A stretch of 64,000 nt of DNA. It comes from an uncultured Acidobacteriota bacterium (GTDB lineage Bacteria; Acidobacteriota; Vicinamibacteria; Fen-336). Below the pieces are notes generated by a model. It was given only the letters and a program-made list of their open reading frames with translations. It ran no database searches and was not told the DNA's origin. The position numbers were made by a program, and so were the translations under genes. Numbering within the stretch: position 1 is the first letter of the stretch; the number at the start of each line of letters is the position of its first letter. The stretch covers positions 1 to 64,000 of the forward strand of contig CADEEV010000026.1 of NCBI GenBank assembly GCA_902826455.1. The letters are read 5' to 3'. Below are positions 53,223-62,619 of this stretch, in pieces.

Positions 53223-54069
53223 ACTTGCTCCGCCACTGAGAGGACGTTCGGGCGATCGCGGCCTTCCCCGTCTCCGGATCGTAGTCGAAGGGCGTGCCGG
53301 AGGGATCCACCGGGATCGCCCGGACCAGGCCGGCGTCGACCAGCTCCGACAGCCGGCGTGGGAAACGGCCGTTCGCTTCCTTGAAGCGTGCGGCCGCCGC
53401 CGTCAAGGCATCCCGCGCGTCGAGGGCGTCGATGACCTCGATGTGGTGGATGGCATTGTCACGGATGGCGCCCCAGCCCGTTTCGTACTGGCGCTGCCAG
53501 ATGGCACGCGAGGCCTTCCGGTCGTCGCCCATCAGGAAGCTCCCGGCCAGGCTCTCGAGCCAGAACGGCGCGCCCTCGATCCTGGACGCGTCGATCAGCA
53601 CGTCGGCGGCGTTCTTGGAGTTCCTCATGAAGACGAACCAGAAGCTCCCGAGGTCCCAGCGCACGCGCCAGGACTTCGGAAGGTTGCGGGCCCCGGCTTG
53701 CAGGACCTCGATACCTTCGGCGGGCTTGCCGGCGCCCGCCGGCCGGGGCTCCGAGAGGAACACCGCGCCGTAGCGGTAGGCGAGCTCGAAGCGCGGATCG
53801 AGCCCGGTCGTGATGTCGATCAGGGGCCGCAGGAGGTCGTAGTGCGGGTCGGGAGCGAAGGCCCGCTGCTCGCCGAAGTACTGCACGGTGCGCAGCCAGT
53901 ACAGGTCCGCCATGAGGTTGTCGAAGCCCGGCGTGAAGCGCCTCACCTCGCTCGCGGTGCGCAGGTAGATCCGGCCCTCCGCGAGGTCACGCGTCCCGAC
54001 CACGGCGTCGAAGCGCGTCTGCACGAACGGCACGAGCGGGACGAGCAGCAGGAAGAGATAGCGCGTCAA
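53215..54069 (-). CDS. Anchored periplasmic protein of the pilus-linked ABC operon (possible PilG analogue)
   Basis: A 284-residue protein with one N-terminal membrane helix (YLFLLLVPLVPFVQ) and a helical, TPR-like body: DNLMADLYWLRTVQYFGEQRAF, ELAYRYGAVFLSEPR and GARNLPKSWRVRWDLGSFWF. The C-terminus GTPFDYDPETGKAAIARTS resembles a short beta motif seen at pseudopilin-like tails. TTG start overlaps the permease stop (TTGA). In Myxococcus the pil cluster has pilG-pilH-pilI, in which PilG accompanies an ABC transporter; this gene holds a similar place but homology is not shown. Confidence 0.65.
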   Translation of the reverse strand: MTRYLFLLLVPLVPFVQTRFDAVVGTRDLAEGRIYLRTASEVRRFTPGFDNLMADLYWLRTVQYFGEQRAFAPDPHYDLLRPLIDITTGLDPRFELAYRYGAVFLSEPRPAGAGKPAEGIEVLQAGARNLPKSWRVRWDLGSFWFVFMRNSKNAADVLIDASRIEGAPFWLESLAGSFLMGDDRKASRAIWQRQYETGWGAIRDNAIHHIEVIDALDARDALTAAAARFKEANGRFPRRLSELVDAGLVRAIPVDPSGTPFDYDPETGKAAIARTSSQWRSKYE

Positions 54070-54839
54070 TGCAGGTCCCGGGAGCCGAAGGCGAGGCGGG
54101 CGGCGCCGAGCAGGACGGCGCTGTAGACGATCGCGTAGGCCGTCATCCAGGCCAGGGCCACGACCGGGACGGGGTCGCCGTAGACGACCGCGTTCTTGAC
54201 GTCGAAGTTGCGGAAGTTCGGGACGGCCCAGTACAGCGCCGTGACGAGCCAGTCCGGCACCTCGGAGACCTGGCGCATGTTCCGGATAACGTCGGAGAAG
54301 CGCCCGGCGACGACCACCGCGATGGTCCACAGCGTCGCGAGGAGCGAGGACGAGGCAACGCTCGAGAAGAAGAGGGCCACGGCCACGACGAGGATGAGCC
54401 CGAGGAAGATCGGATAGATCGCCTTCAAGAGCGCCGGATCGGCCCGGTGGTGCGTAGCGAGCAGCGTCACGATGAGCCCGATCGACATGAGCCCGATGTT
54501 CACGAACAGCGTGAAGCACAGTCCCGCGAACTTCCCGAGCAGGAACTCCGAGCGGGTCAGGGGCTTGGCCAGCAGCGGGTACAGCGATCGACGCTCGATC
54601 TCCTTGCTGATCAGTCCGACGCCGATGAACAGGGCGATGAAGGTGCCGAAGATGTCCATCGACGCGAGGCCCAGGTCCTTGACGATCTTCTCGTCCTGCC
54701 GGATCGACAGGTTGCCGAGGAGCAGGCTCGAGGCCGTCATCAGGACGGCGAAGAAGACCAGGTTGTAGAGCACCCGCTCGCGCACCGTCTCGCGGAAGGT
54801 GTTGGCGGCCACGGCGACGATGCGCTTCAGGCCGCTCAT
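54066..54839 (-). CDS. ABC-2 type transporter permease (PilI-like position)
   Basis: A six-helix membrane protein of 257 residues with RIVAVAANTFRETVRERVLYNLVFF at the N-terminus, EIERRSLYPLLAKPLTRSEFLLGKF, and four further helices, as in ABC-2 permeases of the NosY/YhfO type. Its ATG overlaps the stop of the ATPase gene (ATGA). Together they form an exporter beside pilA, as PilH/PilI do in Myxococcus. The substrate is unknown. Confidence 0.88.
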   Translation of the reverse strand: MSGLKRIVAVAANTFRETVRERVLYNLVFFAVLMTASSLLLGNLSIRQDEKIVKDLGLASMDIFGTFIALFIGVGLISKEIERRSLYPLLAKPLTRSEFLLGKFAGLCFTLFVNIGLMSIGLIVTLLATHHRADPALLKAIYPIFLGLILVVAVALFFSSVASSSLLATLWTIAVVVAGRFSDVIRNMRQVSEVPDWLVTALYWAVPNFRNFDVKNAVVYGDPVPVVALAWMTAYAIVYSAVLLGAARLAFGSRDLH

Positions 54840-55789
54840 GCGGGGCCTCCCCCGCCCTTGCCCATCTCCTTCATGAAGTAGTCCTCGAGGGACTGCCTGA
54901 TCGGCTGCACGGAGAGGACGCGCGAGCCGCCCCGCTTCAACGCTTCGAGGGTCGCGAGGAGTTCGGGTTCGGTCACCTGGAGCGTCGCCCGCTCGCCCAT
55001 CCGCCCCGTGCGACTCGCCTCGGGAATGCCGGCCAGGTCGCCGCCGCTCACCAGGACCTCGAGGAGGTTGCGGTCGTCGCGTTCGAGGATCTCGTCGAGG
55101 CGGCCCACCTTGACGAGCCGGCCCTCGCGCAGCAGGGCCACCCTGTCGCAGAGGGTCTCGGCATCCGGCAGGATGTGGGTCGAGAAGAACACGGTGCGAC
55201 CCTCGCGCTTGAGGCGCAGGATCACGCCGCGGACGAGGCTGCGGCCGATGGGATCCAGACCCGACATGGGCTCGTCGAGGACGACGAGTTCCGGATCGTT
55301 CAGGAGGGCCTGGGCGAGGCCGAGGCGCTGGGCCATCCCCTTGGAGAAGCGTCGCACCGCGACGTCGCGGGAGTCCTGGAGGCCCACTTCCTCGATCAGG
55401 GCGTTGGCGCGCTCCGTGCGCACCGAGGGTGACAACCCGAAGAGCCGACCCACGTAGTCGAGGTACTCACGAGGAGTCAGGTAGTCGTAGAAGTACGGCT
55501 GCTCGGGAAGGTACCCGACGCGTGCCTTCCAGGCCGGATCGGCGAGCGGCAGGCCCAGCACGCGCGCCTCTCCCGAGTCGGCGAATACCAGTCCCATCAG
55601 GGTCTTGATGGTCGTGGTCTTGCCCGAGCCGTTGGCGCCCAGGTAGCCGAACACCTCACCCCTGGCGACGTCGAAAGTCAGGTCGGTCAGGGCCGCCCGG
55701 CGCTGGCGGGCCAGGAAGCCGACGGCGTAGGACTTCGAGAGGTGGGCGAACGAGAGAGCTGGCGTGGGAGTGGAGGAGGAGACGTTCAT
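54836..55789 (-). CDS. ABC transporter ATP-binding protein (PilH-like position)
   Basis: A 317-residue ATPase. Walker A is GANGSGKTTTIKTL, the Q-loop region VGYLPEQPYFYDYLT, the signature FSKGMAQRLGLAQALL, Walker B ELVVLDEPMSGLDP, and the H-loop FSTHILPDAE. The ~90-residue C-terminal extension is typical of ABC-2 drug/protein exporters. It is the first of four overlapping genes (ATPase, permease, anchored protein, thioredoxin) that follow the two major pilin genes. Confidence 0.92.
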   Translation of the reverse strand: MNVSSSTPTPALSFAHLSKSYAVGFLARQRRAALTDLTFDVARGEVFGYLGANGSGKTTTIKTLMGLVFADSGEARVLGLPLADPAWKARVGYLPEQPYFYDYLTPREYLDYVGRLFGLSPSVRTERANALIEEVGLQDSRDVAVRRFSKGMAQRLGLAQALLNDPELVVLDEPMSGLDPIGRSLVRGVILRLKREGRTVFFSTHILPDAETLCDRVALLREGRLVKVGRLDEILERDDRNLLEVLVSGGDLAGIPEASRTGRMGERATLQVTEPELLATLEALKRGGSRVLSVQPIRQSLEDYFMKEMGKGGGGPA

Positions 55790-55794
55790 GCCGT

Positions 55795-55816
55795 GCTAGA
55801 ACGCGAGGATTCTAGC
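55795..55816 (-). repeat. Perfect inverted repeat before the ABC ATPase gene
   Basis: GCTAGAA at 55795-55801 and TTCTAGC at 55810-55816 form a 7-base-pair stem with an 8-base loop, five bases before the ATPase ATG. Its minus-strand copy contains TAGAAT. It could be a weak hairpin after the pilin gene or an operator over a -10 element. Confidence 0.4.
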
Positions 55817-55837
55817 AGACAAGCCGGATTGGAGGCG

Positions 55838-56353
55838 CTACTGGCCGATCGCCTGGCAACCGAGGATGGAGCCGGCGGTGCAGCAGTTCAAGACACCCAT
55901 CGTTCCGGCCACGACGCCGCTCGTGTCGCCGCCGAAGCTGCGCGTGCCGGTGCGGTTGAGCGAGGTCGGGCTCGCGGCATAGCAGTACGTCGCGACGTCG
56001 TTGGCCTGCGCTCCCGAACCGAAGTAGTTCGCGTCGCGGGTGTAGCCGCTCTTCGACATGGGCACGGCGGCCAGGATCGGATCCAGGAAGGTCGGAGCGG
56101 TGACGCCGTAGCCCGGGATGCAGGCGGCATTGGACGGCACCGACAGGCAACTGATCTGGCCGTATTCGCCTCCGTTGGCGCCGTGATAGGCCGCCTCCGA
56201 GGAGAGCACGGTGCGGATGTCGCCGGTGACGGCGGACTCGTTGGCCGAGACGCGGGCACGAAGCAAGCTCGGGATGGCGATGGCGGCGATGATGCCGATG
56301 ATCGCCACGACGATGAGCAACTCGATGAGCGTGAACCCGCGATTGTCTTTCAT
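55838..56353 (-). CDS. Type IV major pilin-like protein (second copy)
   Basis: A 171-residue type IVa prepilin: leader MKDNRG, cleavage before FTLIELLIVVAIIGIIAAIAI, with Glu5. SVTGDIRTVLSSEAAYHGANGGE and SPTSLNRTGTRSFGGDTSGVV follow. Six cysteines are in the mature part (SCLS, ACIPG, YCYAAS, NCCT, GCQ). The pilin N-terminal ~35 residues are identical to the pilin at 56452-57000, and the cysteine pattern is the same, so the two arose by duplication. It lies 98 bases after the first pilin gene, separated by a strong hairpin. Confidence 0.92.
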   Translation of the reverse strand: MKDNRGFTLIELLIVVAIIGIIAAIAIPSLLRARVSANESAVTGDIRTVLSSEAAYHGANGGEYGQISCLSVPSNAACIPGYGVTAPTFLDPILAAVPMSKSGYTRDANYFGSGAQANDVATYCYAASPTSLNRTGTRSFGGDTSGVVAGTMGVLNCCTAGSILGCQAIGQ

Positions 56354-56414
56354 GATTCTGTCGGAGAGCCCAGGAAAGCGACGCGTGTGAAGAGGAGATT
56401 GAGGGAGGAAACGC

Positions 56415-56436
56415 GGGGGGGACCGTAGTCCCCCCC
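56415..56436 (-). terminator. Perfect G7/C7 hairpin between the two pilin genes
   Basis: GGGGGGGAC and GTCCCCCCC (56415-56423, 56428-56436) form a 9-base-pair stem with a CGTA loop, 15 bases after the first pilin stop on the minus strand. The sequence after it (GCGTTTCCTCC) has no clean U-tract. It may partly terminate or stabilise the upstream pilin mRNA. Confidence 0.5.
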
Positions 56437-56451
56437 GAAGGAAGGACGAGA

Positions 56452-57000
56452 CTAGCCGAGGGGCGCGCAGGCCGCCGGCGTGGTGTTGAGCGTGCCGACG
56501 CCGTTGGGCGAACCCACGCAGCAGTCGAGCTGGCCCTGCGTGCCGCCGAGGACGCCGCTGGCGTCGCCGCCGAAGCTGCGCGTACCCGTGCGGTTCAGCG
56601 ACGTCGGGCTGGCCGAGTAGCAGTAGCCGTCGAAGCCCGAGCCGACCGCGTTCGGCGTGACCGTGTAGATGCGCGTGTAGCCGGACTTGGTGGACACGGC
56701 CGCGGCCGTGCCGAGAACCTGATCCAGGAACGTCGGAGCGGTCACCGCGTAGTTCGGGATGCAGCCGGCGCCCGACGGAACGTTGAGACACACGGGCGTC
56801 GGAGCGTAGCCGTTACCGTTGCTCGCGCCCTCGTAAGCCGCCTCGGCCGAGATCCAGGTACGGATGTCGCCCTGGGTGGCCGACTCGTTCGCGGAAACGC
56901 GCGCACGGAGGAGGCTGGGGATCGCGATCGCCGCGATGATGCCGATGATCGCGACGACGATCAGCAGCTCGATCAGCGTAAAGCCCTTCTGGTTCTTCAT
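56452..57000 (-). CDS. pilA: Type IV major pilin PilA
   Basis: A 182-residue type IVa prepilin: leader MKNQKG, cleavage before FTLIELLIVVAIIGIIAAIAI and Glu5. SATQGDIRTWISAEAAYEGASNG and the SPTSLNRTGTRSFGGDASGV motif follow. Six cysteines (VCLN, GCIPN, YCYS, DCC, AACAP) probably form disulfides. The start is the ATG after a good AAAGGA site; an earlier ATG at 57024 is out of line with the leader. A sigma54 promoter and a PilR-type upstream site precede it, and pilS-pilR lie next upstream, so regulation by PilSR is likely. Confidence 0.95.
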   Translation of the reverse strand: MKNQKGFTLIELLIVVAIIGIIAAIAIPSLLRARVSANESATQGDIRTWISAEAAYEGASNGNGYAPTPVCLNVPSGAGCIPNYAVTAPTFLDQVLGTAAAVSTKSGYTRIYTVTPNAVGSGFDGYCYSASPTSLNRTGTRSFGGDASGVLGGTQGQLDCCVGSPNGVGTLNTTPAACAPLG

Positions 57001-57046
57001 AATCGATTCTTTTCCTTTCACCATTGCAATGGCTGGCCGCCCTTAG

Positions 57047-57062
57047 AGCAAGAGCAGTGCCA
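57047..57062 (-). promoter_or_regulatory. Sigma54 promoter of pilA
   Basis: On the minus strand TGGCACTGCTCTTGCT matches TGGCAC-N5-TTGCW with the canonical GG-N10-GC spacing. TSS is predicted near 57036, giving a ~36-base leader with an AAAGGA site before ATG 57000. Confidence 0.85.
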
Positions 57063-57127
57063 TACACGATACCGGTCCAAGTCGTTGATTCTACTAGACC
57101 CCGTTACGATGTGACCCGGGGCGTGCG

Positions 57128-57156
57128 TGACAAATTTTGGCAGTTGCCGTTTTTTG

Positions 57157-57159
<3 letters not shown>
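57128..57159 (-). promoter_or_regulatory. Nested inverted repeat, candidate PilR upstream activating site
   Basis: TGACAAA and TTTGTCA arms enclose an inner GGCA-AC-TGCC repeat, about 92-123 bases upstream of the predicted pilA start. The arms contain TGTC, the core reported for Pseudomonas PilR sites. It overlaps the pilR stop codon. A further GTCAC repeat lies between it and the promoter (around 57112 and 57128). Confidence 0.5.
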
Positions 57160-58533
<1,374 letters not shown>

Positions 58534-58599
58534 AGTGCCGGGAGCTCCGCTGTGAGGGGCGATGCTATAGCGCGCCCCGAGGGCGTTCAACCCTCGAGG

Positions 58600-60243
58600 T
58601 CAGGCCGGAACCGGGACTCCGATGAGCGGGAGGCGAACCTCCACCTCGGTCCCCTGGGAAGGAGCACTGCGCACGGTGATGTCGCCGCGATGCTCCTGCA
58701 CGATCCGGTAGACGATGGCGAGACCCAGGCCCGTGCCCCGCGGCGTGCCGGAGTGGAACGGCTCGAACAGGGCGCGCTGCTCGTCGGGCCCCATGCCGCG
58801 GCCCTGGTCCCGCACCACGAGGACCGCCTCGCTCGCGCGCCGCGACAACCGGACCTGCAGCACGCCGCCCTGGGGCATCGCCTCGAGGCCGTTGCGGGCG
58901 AGGTTCCAGAACACCTGCGCCACCTGGTCGCTGTCGGCGAGGCACACGCACGGACCGGCCTCCGCCTCGAAGTCGACGCGGTGGGCCGGGGAGACCTCCG
59001 GGCCGTTGCGCAGCAGGGTCACGGCTTCGGCCAGGACCCGCGCGACGTCCACCGGCCCCATGGGCCGCGGCGCCGGCCGCGCCTGGAAGAGGAACTGGTT
59101 GAGCGTGTCCGAGAGCCGCTTGGACTCGCGCGTGATGATCGAGAGGAGCCGCGCCTGGTCGGCCGAGATCTCCGACTCGGACATGAGCACCTGCGCCGAG
59201 CCGCTGATGGAGCCCAGCGGGTTGCGGATCTCGTGGGCGAGGTAGGCGGCCATCTCGCCCACCGCCGCGAGCTTCTCCCGGATGCGCACCTCGTGCTCCA
59301 GGCGCTTCACCTCCGTGAGGTCCTGGAACACCAGCAGGAAGCCCTGGCCGCCGGGGGCGCCGGTGGCGAGGGGCGAGACCGAGACTCCCAGCTCCCGGCG
59401 CTCGGCCTCCGGCGACTCGTAGCCGAGCTCGAGGCGCGCGAAGCCGCGGTCGGCCGCGCGGGCGGCGAGGGCCGCCGGGTCGAGGGCGGGCGCGCCGAAC
59501 ACCGCCGCCAGCTTCCTTCCCTGGATCGCCGCGACGCTGCGCCCGAGGATCCTCACCCCCACCGGGTTGACGTAGAGCACGACGGAGCTGGCGTCGGCCG
59601 TGATGAGGCCGCTATGGATGCTGTCGACGATGAGCTTGTTGAACTCGCGAAGGTCGGCGACCTGCTCCGTCGCCGCCTCCAGGCGTTCCCCCGCGCTGTG
59701 GAGCCCCTCGGCCAGGTAGGAGCCGACCATCGCGACGGTCGCGCAGACGACGCCCGTGACGAAGATGGAATAGATGAGATGCTTGGCGGGAGCATAGGGC
59801 GCGTCCTGGAGGCCCTGGGGCGGCACCAGCCCGGAACGGACCGCCCACAAGAGCGCGCCGTAGAACATCGTGGCGACGCCCGCGAACACGAGGCCCTGGC
59901 GGCGGAACAGGAGGACGCTGCCCGACAGCACGGAGATCGGGTAGAGCAGGATGAAGCCGCCCGCGCGGATCCCCCCCGTGAGGTAGACGAGACCGGTGAT
60001 GCTGAGCAGGTCGCAGAGAACCTGCCCGTAGACCAGCGGGCCGGGCCTGGGGAACACGCGCAGCGCCACGGCGTGGACGATGGTGAGCGCGTAGGTCGTC
60101 GCGATGAGGAAGTACAGCGGGTTGACGCGGGCGAGCGTCTCCGACACCGCTTCGACGTAAACGGCGATGAGAAGCAGGGTGGTGACCATCACCACCCTGA
60201 GCACGAGTAGCCGCTTGAGCTTGCGCTCGAGCGTGGATTCCAT
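58600..60243 (-). CDS. pilS: Sensor histidine kinase PilS
   Basis: A 547-residue kinase. About six membrane helices (residues ~15-175) form the PilS-type N-terminal domain. A PAS domain (about 190-310) with FNKLIVDSIHSGLITAD follows, then HisKA with GEMAAYLAHEIRNPLGSISG and HATPase with NLARNGLEAM, RDQGRGM and GTGLGLAIVYRIV. In Pseudomonas, PilS senses inner-membrane PilA levels through its helices. It is ahead of pilR and downstream of pilC. Confidence 0.93.
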   Translation of the reverse strand: MESTLERKLKRLLVLRVVMVTTLLLIAVYVEAVSETLARVNPLYFLIATTYALTIVHAVALRVFPRPGPLVYGQVLCDLLSITGLVYLTGGIRAGGFILLYPISVLSGSVLLFRRQGLVFAGVATMFYGALLWAVRSGLVPPQGLQDAPYAPAKHLIYSIFVTGVVCATVAMVGSYLAEGLHSAGERLEAATEQVADLREFNKLIVDSIHSGLITADASSVVLYVNPVGVRILGRSVAAIQGRKLAAVFGAPALDPAALAARAADRGFARLELGYESPEAERRELGVSVSPLATGAPGGQGFLLVFQDLTEVKRLEHEVRIREKLAAVGEMAAYLAHEIRNPLGSISGSAQVLMSESEISADQARLLSIITRESKRLSDTLNQFLFQARPAPRPMGPVDVARVLAEAVTLLRNGPEVSPAHRVDFEAEAGPCVCLADSDQVAQVFWNLARNGLEAMPQGGVLQVRLSRRASEAVLVVRDQGRGMGPDEQRALFEPFHSGTPRGTGLGLAIVYRIVQEHRGDITVRSAPSQGTEVEVRLPLIGVPVPA

Positions 60244-60270
60244 GGACGCCGCCGCCGCGGCCGCCGGCCC

Positions 60271-61476
60271 TTAGTGGCTGAGCTGCGAGATCAGCGAGAA
60301 CAGCGGCATGTACATGCTGATGACGATGCCGCCGACGGTGATACCGAGGAACAGGATCATGACGGGCTCCATCAGCGTCAGGAGGTTCGCCACGGCCTGG
60401 TCCACTTCCTCCTCGTAGAAGTCCGCGATCTTCGAGAGCATCGCGTCGAGGGCGCCGGTCTGCTCGCCGACGCCGATCATCTGCACCACCATCGAGGGGA
60501 ACTCGTTCGACTCGCGCAACGGCTGGGCGATCGTGAGACCGCCCTCGACCGCCTTCCGGACGTTCATGATCGCGTCCTCGATGATCGAGTTGCCGGCCGT
60601 GCGGGCCGTGATCTCGAGGCCGTCCAGGATCGGGACGCCGGAGGAGATGAGCGTCGCGAGGGTGCGGCAGAAGCGCGCCACGGCGATCTTCTGCATCAGG
60701 GGCCCGAAGATCGGCGCTTTCAGGACGGCGCGATCGATGACGCGGCGTCCACCGTAGGTCGCGTAGTAGCGGCGGAAGGCGAAGGTACCGCCCACGAGGA
60801 GCACGACCAGCAGGGGCAGCAACCGCACGAACCAGTTCGAGGCCGCGATGACGATGCGGGTGGGCAGGGGCAGCTCGGCGCCGAGGCCCTCGAACATGGC
60901 GGCGAAGGTCGGGATGACCTTCCACAGGATGACCGCGATGACGATGCCGGCGATCGCGATGACGGCGATCGGGTAGACCATCGCGCCCTTGACCTGGGCC
61001 TTCAGCTTCACGGCCTTCTCGATGTAGGTCGCGAGGCGCTTGAGGATCGTGTCGAGGATACCGCCCGCCTCGCCGGCCGCGATCATGTTGGTGAAGAGCT
61101 CGTCGAAGGCCTTGGGGTGCTTGCGCATGGCGTCGGCGAGGGACGCGCCGCCCTCGACGTCCATGCGCGTCTGCTGGAGGATCTTCGCGAAGGTCTTGTT
61201 CTCCTGCTGACCGCCCAGGATCTCGAGACACTGCACGAGGGGGAGACCGGCGTCGATCATGACCGAGAACTGGCGCACGAAGATCGCGAGGTCCTTGGCG
61301 GGCACGCTGCCGCCCAGCTTCGGGACCGAGACCTCCTTGCCCTTCTCCTTCACGGACGAGACCAGGATCTGGTCCCTCCGCAGGAGCGCCATGGCGGCTT
61401 CCTTGTTGTCGGCGACGCGCTCGCCGGAAACCGACTTGCCGTCCCGGGTCTTGCCTTTGTAGACGAAAGCGGGCAT
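60271..61476 (-). CDS. pilC: Type IV pilus inner-membrane platform protein PilC
   Basis: A 401-residue polytopic protein with two T2SF domains (about residues 70-190 and 270-395): FVRQFSVMIDAGLPLVQCL and FCRTLATLISSGVPILDGLE are the paired hallmark motifs. Three to four membrane helices are present. PilC connects the PilB/PilT motors to the growing pilus. The start MPAFVYKGKTRDGKSVSG is typical. It lies 14 bases after pilT. Confidence 0.96.
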   Translation of the reverse strand: MPAFVYKGKTRDGKSVSGERVADNKEAAMALLRRDQILVSSVKEKGKEVSVPKLGGSVPAKDLAIFVRQFSVMIDAGLPLVQCLEILGGQQENKTFAKILQQTRMDVEGGASLADAMRKHPKAFDELFTNMIAAGEAGGILDTILKRLATYIEKAVKLKAQVKGAMVYPIAVIAIAGIVIAVILWKVIPTFAAMFEGLGAELPLPTRIVIAASNWFVRLLPLLVVLLVGGTFAFRRYYATYGGRRVIDRAVLKAPIFGPLMQKIAVARFCRTLATLISSGVPILDGLEITARTAGNSIIEDAIMNVRKAVEGGLTIAQPLRESNEFPSMVVQMIGVGEQTGALDAMLSKIADFYEEEVDQAVANLLTLMEPVMILFLGITVGGIVISMYMPLFSLISQLSH

Positions 61477-61490
61477 CGAGGGCCTCCCTA

Positions 61491-62609
61491 CTAACGCGGC
61501 CGCACGGGCGGCCGGCCTCCGGACTGCGGTGTCGCAAGCCCGGCGCCACGATTGATCATGTCCTGGAGCTCTTCGGCGTTGGAGCTCACTCCGAGGGCCG
61601 TCTGGAGCGTGATCTGCTTCGAGAAGTACAACGTCGCGAGCGCCTGGTTGAACGTCTGCATCCCGTACTTCTCCTGGCCGGTCTGCATCGTCGAATAGAT
61701 CTGGTGGATCTTGTCCTCGCGGATCAGGTTACGGATCGCGGCGTTCGGGACCATGATCTCCATGGCCAGGCAGCGCCCGGTGCCGCTCGACTTCGGGAGC
61801 AGGCTCTGGCACATGACGCCTTCCAGCACCAGGGACAGCTGGGCGCGGATCTGGGGCTGCTGGTGCGCCGGGAACACGTCGACGATACGGTTGATCGTCG
61901 ACGCGGCCGAGTTCGTGTGGAGCGTGCCGAAGGTGAGGTGGCCCGTCTCGGCGATGCGGAGCGCGGACTCGATCGTCTCGAGGTCGCGCATTTCTCCGAT
62001 CAGCACCACGTCGGGGTCCTCGCGGAGCGCCGCGCGCAGCGCGTTCGTGAAGGAGTGGGTGTCGGCGTGGAGCTCGCGCTGGTTCACGACGCACTTCTTG
62101 TGGGCGTGCAGGTACTCGATCGGGTCCTCGATCGTGATCATGTGCTCGTGGCGCTCGTTGTTGATCTTGTCGAGCATGGCCGCGAGGGTCGTGGACTTGC
62201 CGGAGCCCGTGGGCCCCGTCACGAGGACGAGGCCGCGCGGCTTGTCGCAGATCGTGGCGACGACCGGCGGCAGGCCGAGCTCCTTGAAGCTGCGGATCTC
62301 GTACGGGATCGTGCGGTAGACGGCGGCCACGGCGCCGCGCTGGCTGAACACGTTGGCCCGGAACCGCGCCAGGCCCTTGATGCCGAAGCTGAAGTCGAGC
62401 TCGAGGTTCTCCTCGAAGCGATGCTTCTGGGCGTCGGTGAGCACGCTGTAGGCGAGCTGCTTGGTCTCCACGGCCGTGAGCGGCGGCAGGTCCAGCGGCC
62501 GCAGCTTGCCATCGACGCGGATCTGGGGCGGAGAGTTGGTGGTGACGTGGAGGTCGGTGCCACCCATCTCGGTCATCGTCTTCAACAGCTGGTGCAGGCT
62601 GACAGCCAC
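61491..62609 (-). CDS. pilT: Type IV pilus retraction ATPase PilT
   Basis: A 372-residue hexameric cytoplasmic ATPase that powers pilus retraction. Walker A GPTGSGKSTTLAAMLD, the Asp box, Walker B DVVLIGEMRDLETI, the His box HLTFGTLHTNSAASTI and the C-terminal AIRNLIRE retraction motif are all present. The N-terminal PAS-like domain shows SPPQIRVDGKLRPLD. It lies ten bases after pilB. Confidence 0.97.
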   Translation of the reverse strand: MAVSLHQLLKTMTEMGGTDLHVTTNSPPQIRVDGKLRPLDLPPLTAVETKQLAYSVLTDAQKHRFEENLELDFSFGIKGLARFRANVFSQRGAVAAVYRTIPYEIRSFKELGLPPVVATICDKPRGLVLVTGPTGSGKSTTLAAMLDKINNERHEHMITIEDPIEYLHAHKKCVVNQRELHADTHSFTNALRAALREDPDVVLIGEMRDLETIESALRIAETGHLTFGTLHTNSAASTINRIVDVFPAHQQPQIRAQLSLVLEGVMCQSLLPKSSGTGRCLAMEIMVPNAAIRNLIREDKIHQIYSTMQTGQEKYGMQTFNQALATLYFSKQITLQTALGVSSNAEELQDMINRGAGLATPQSGGRPPVRPR

Positions 62610-62619
62610 GCGTGGCCTC

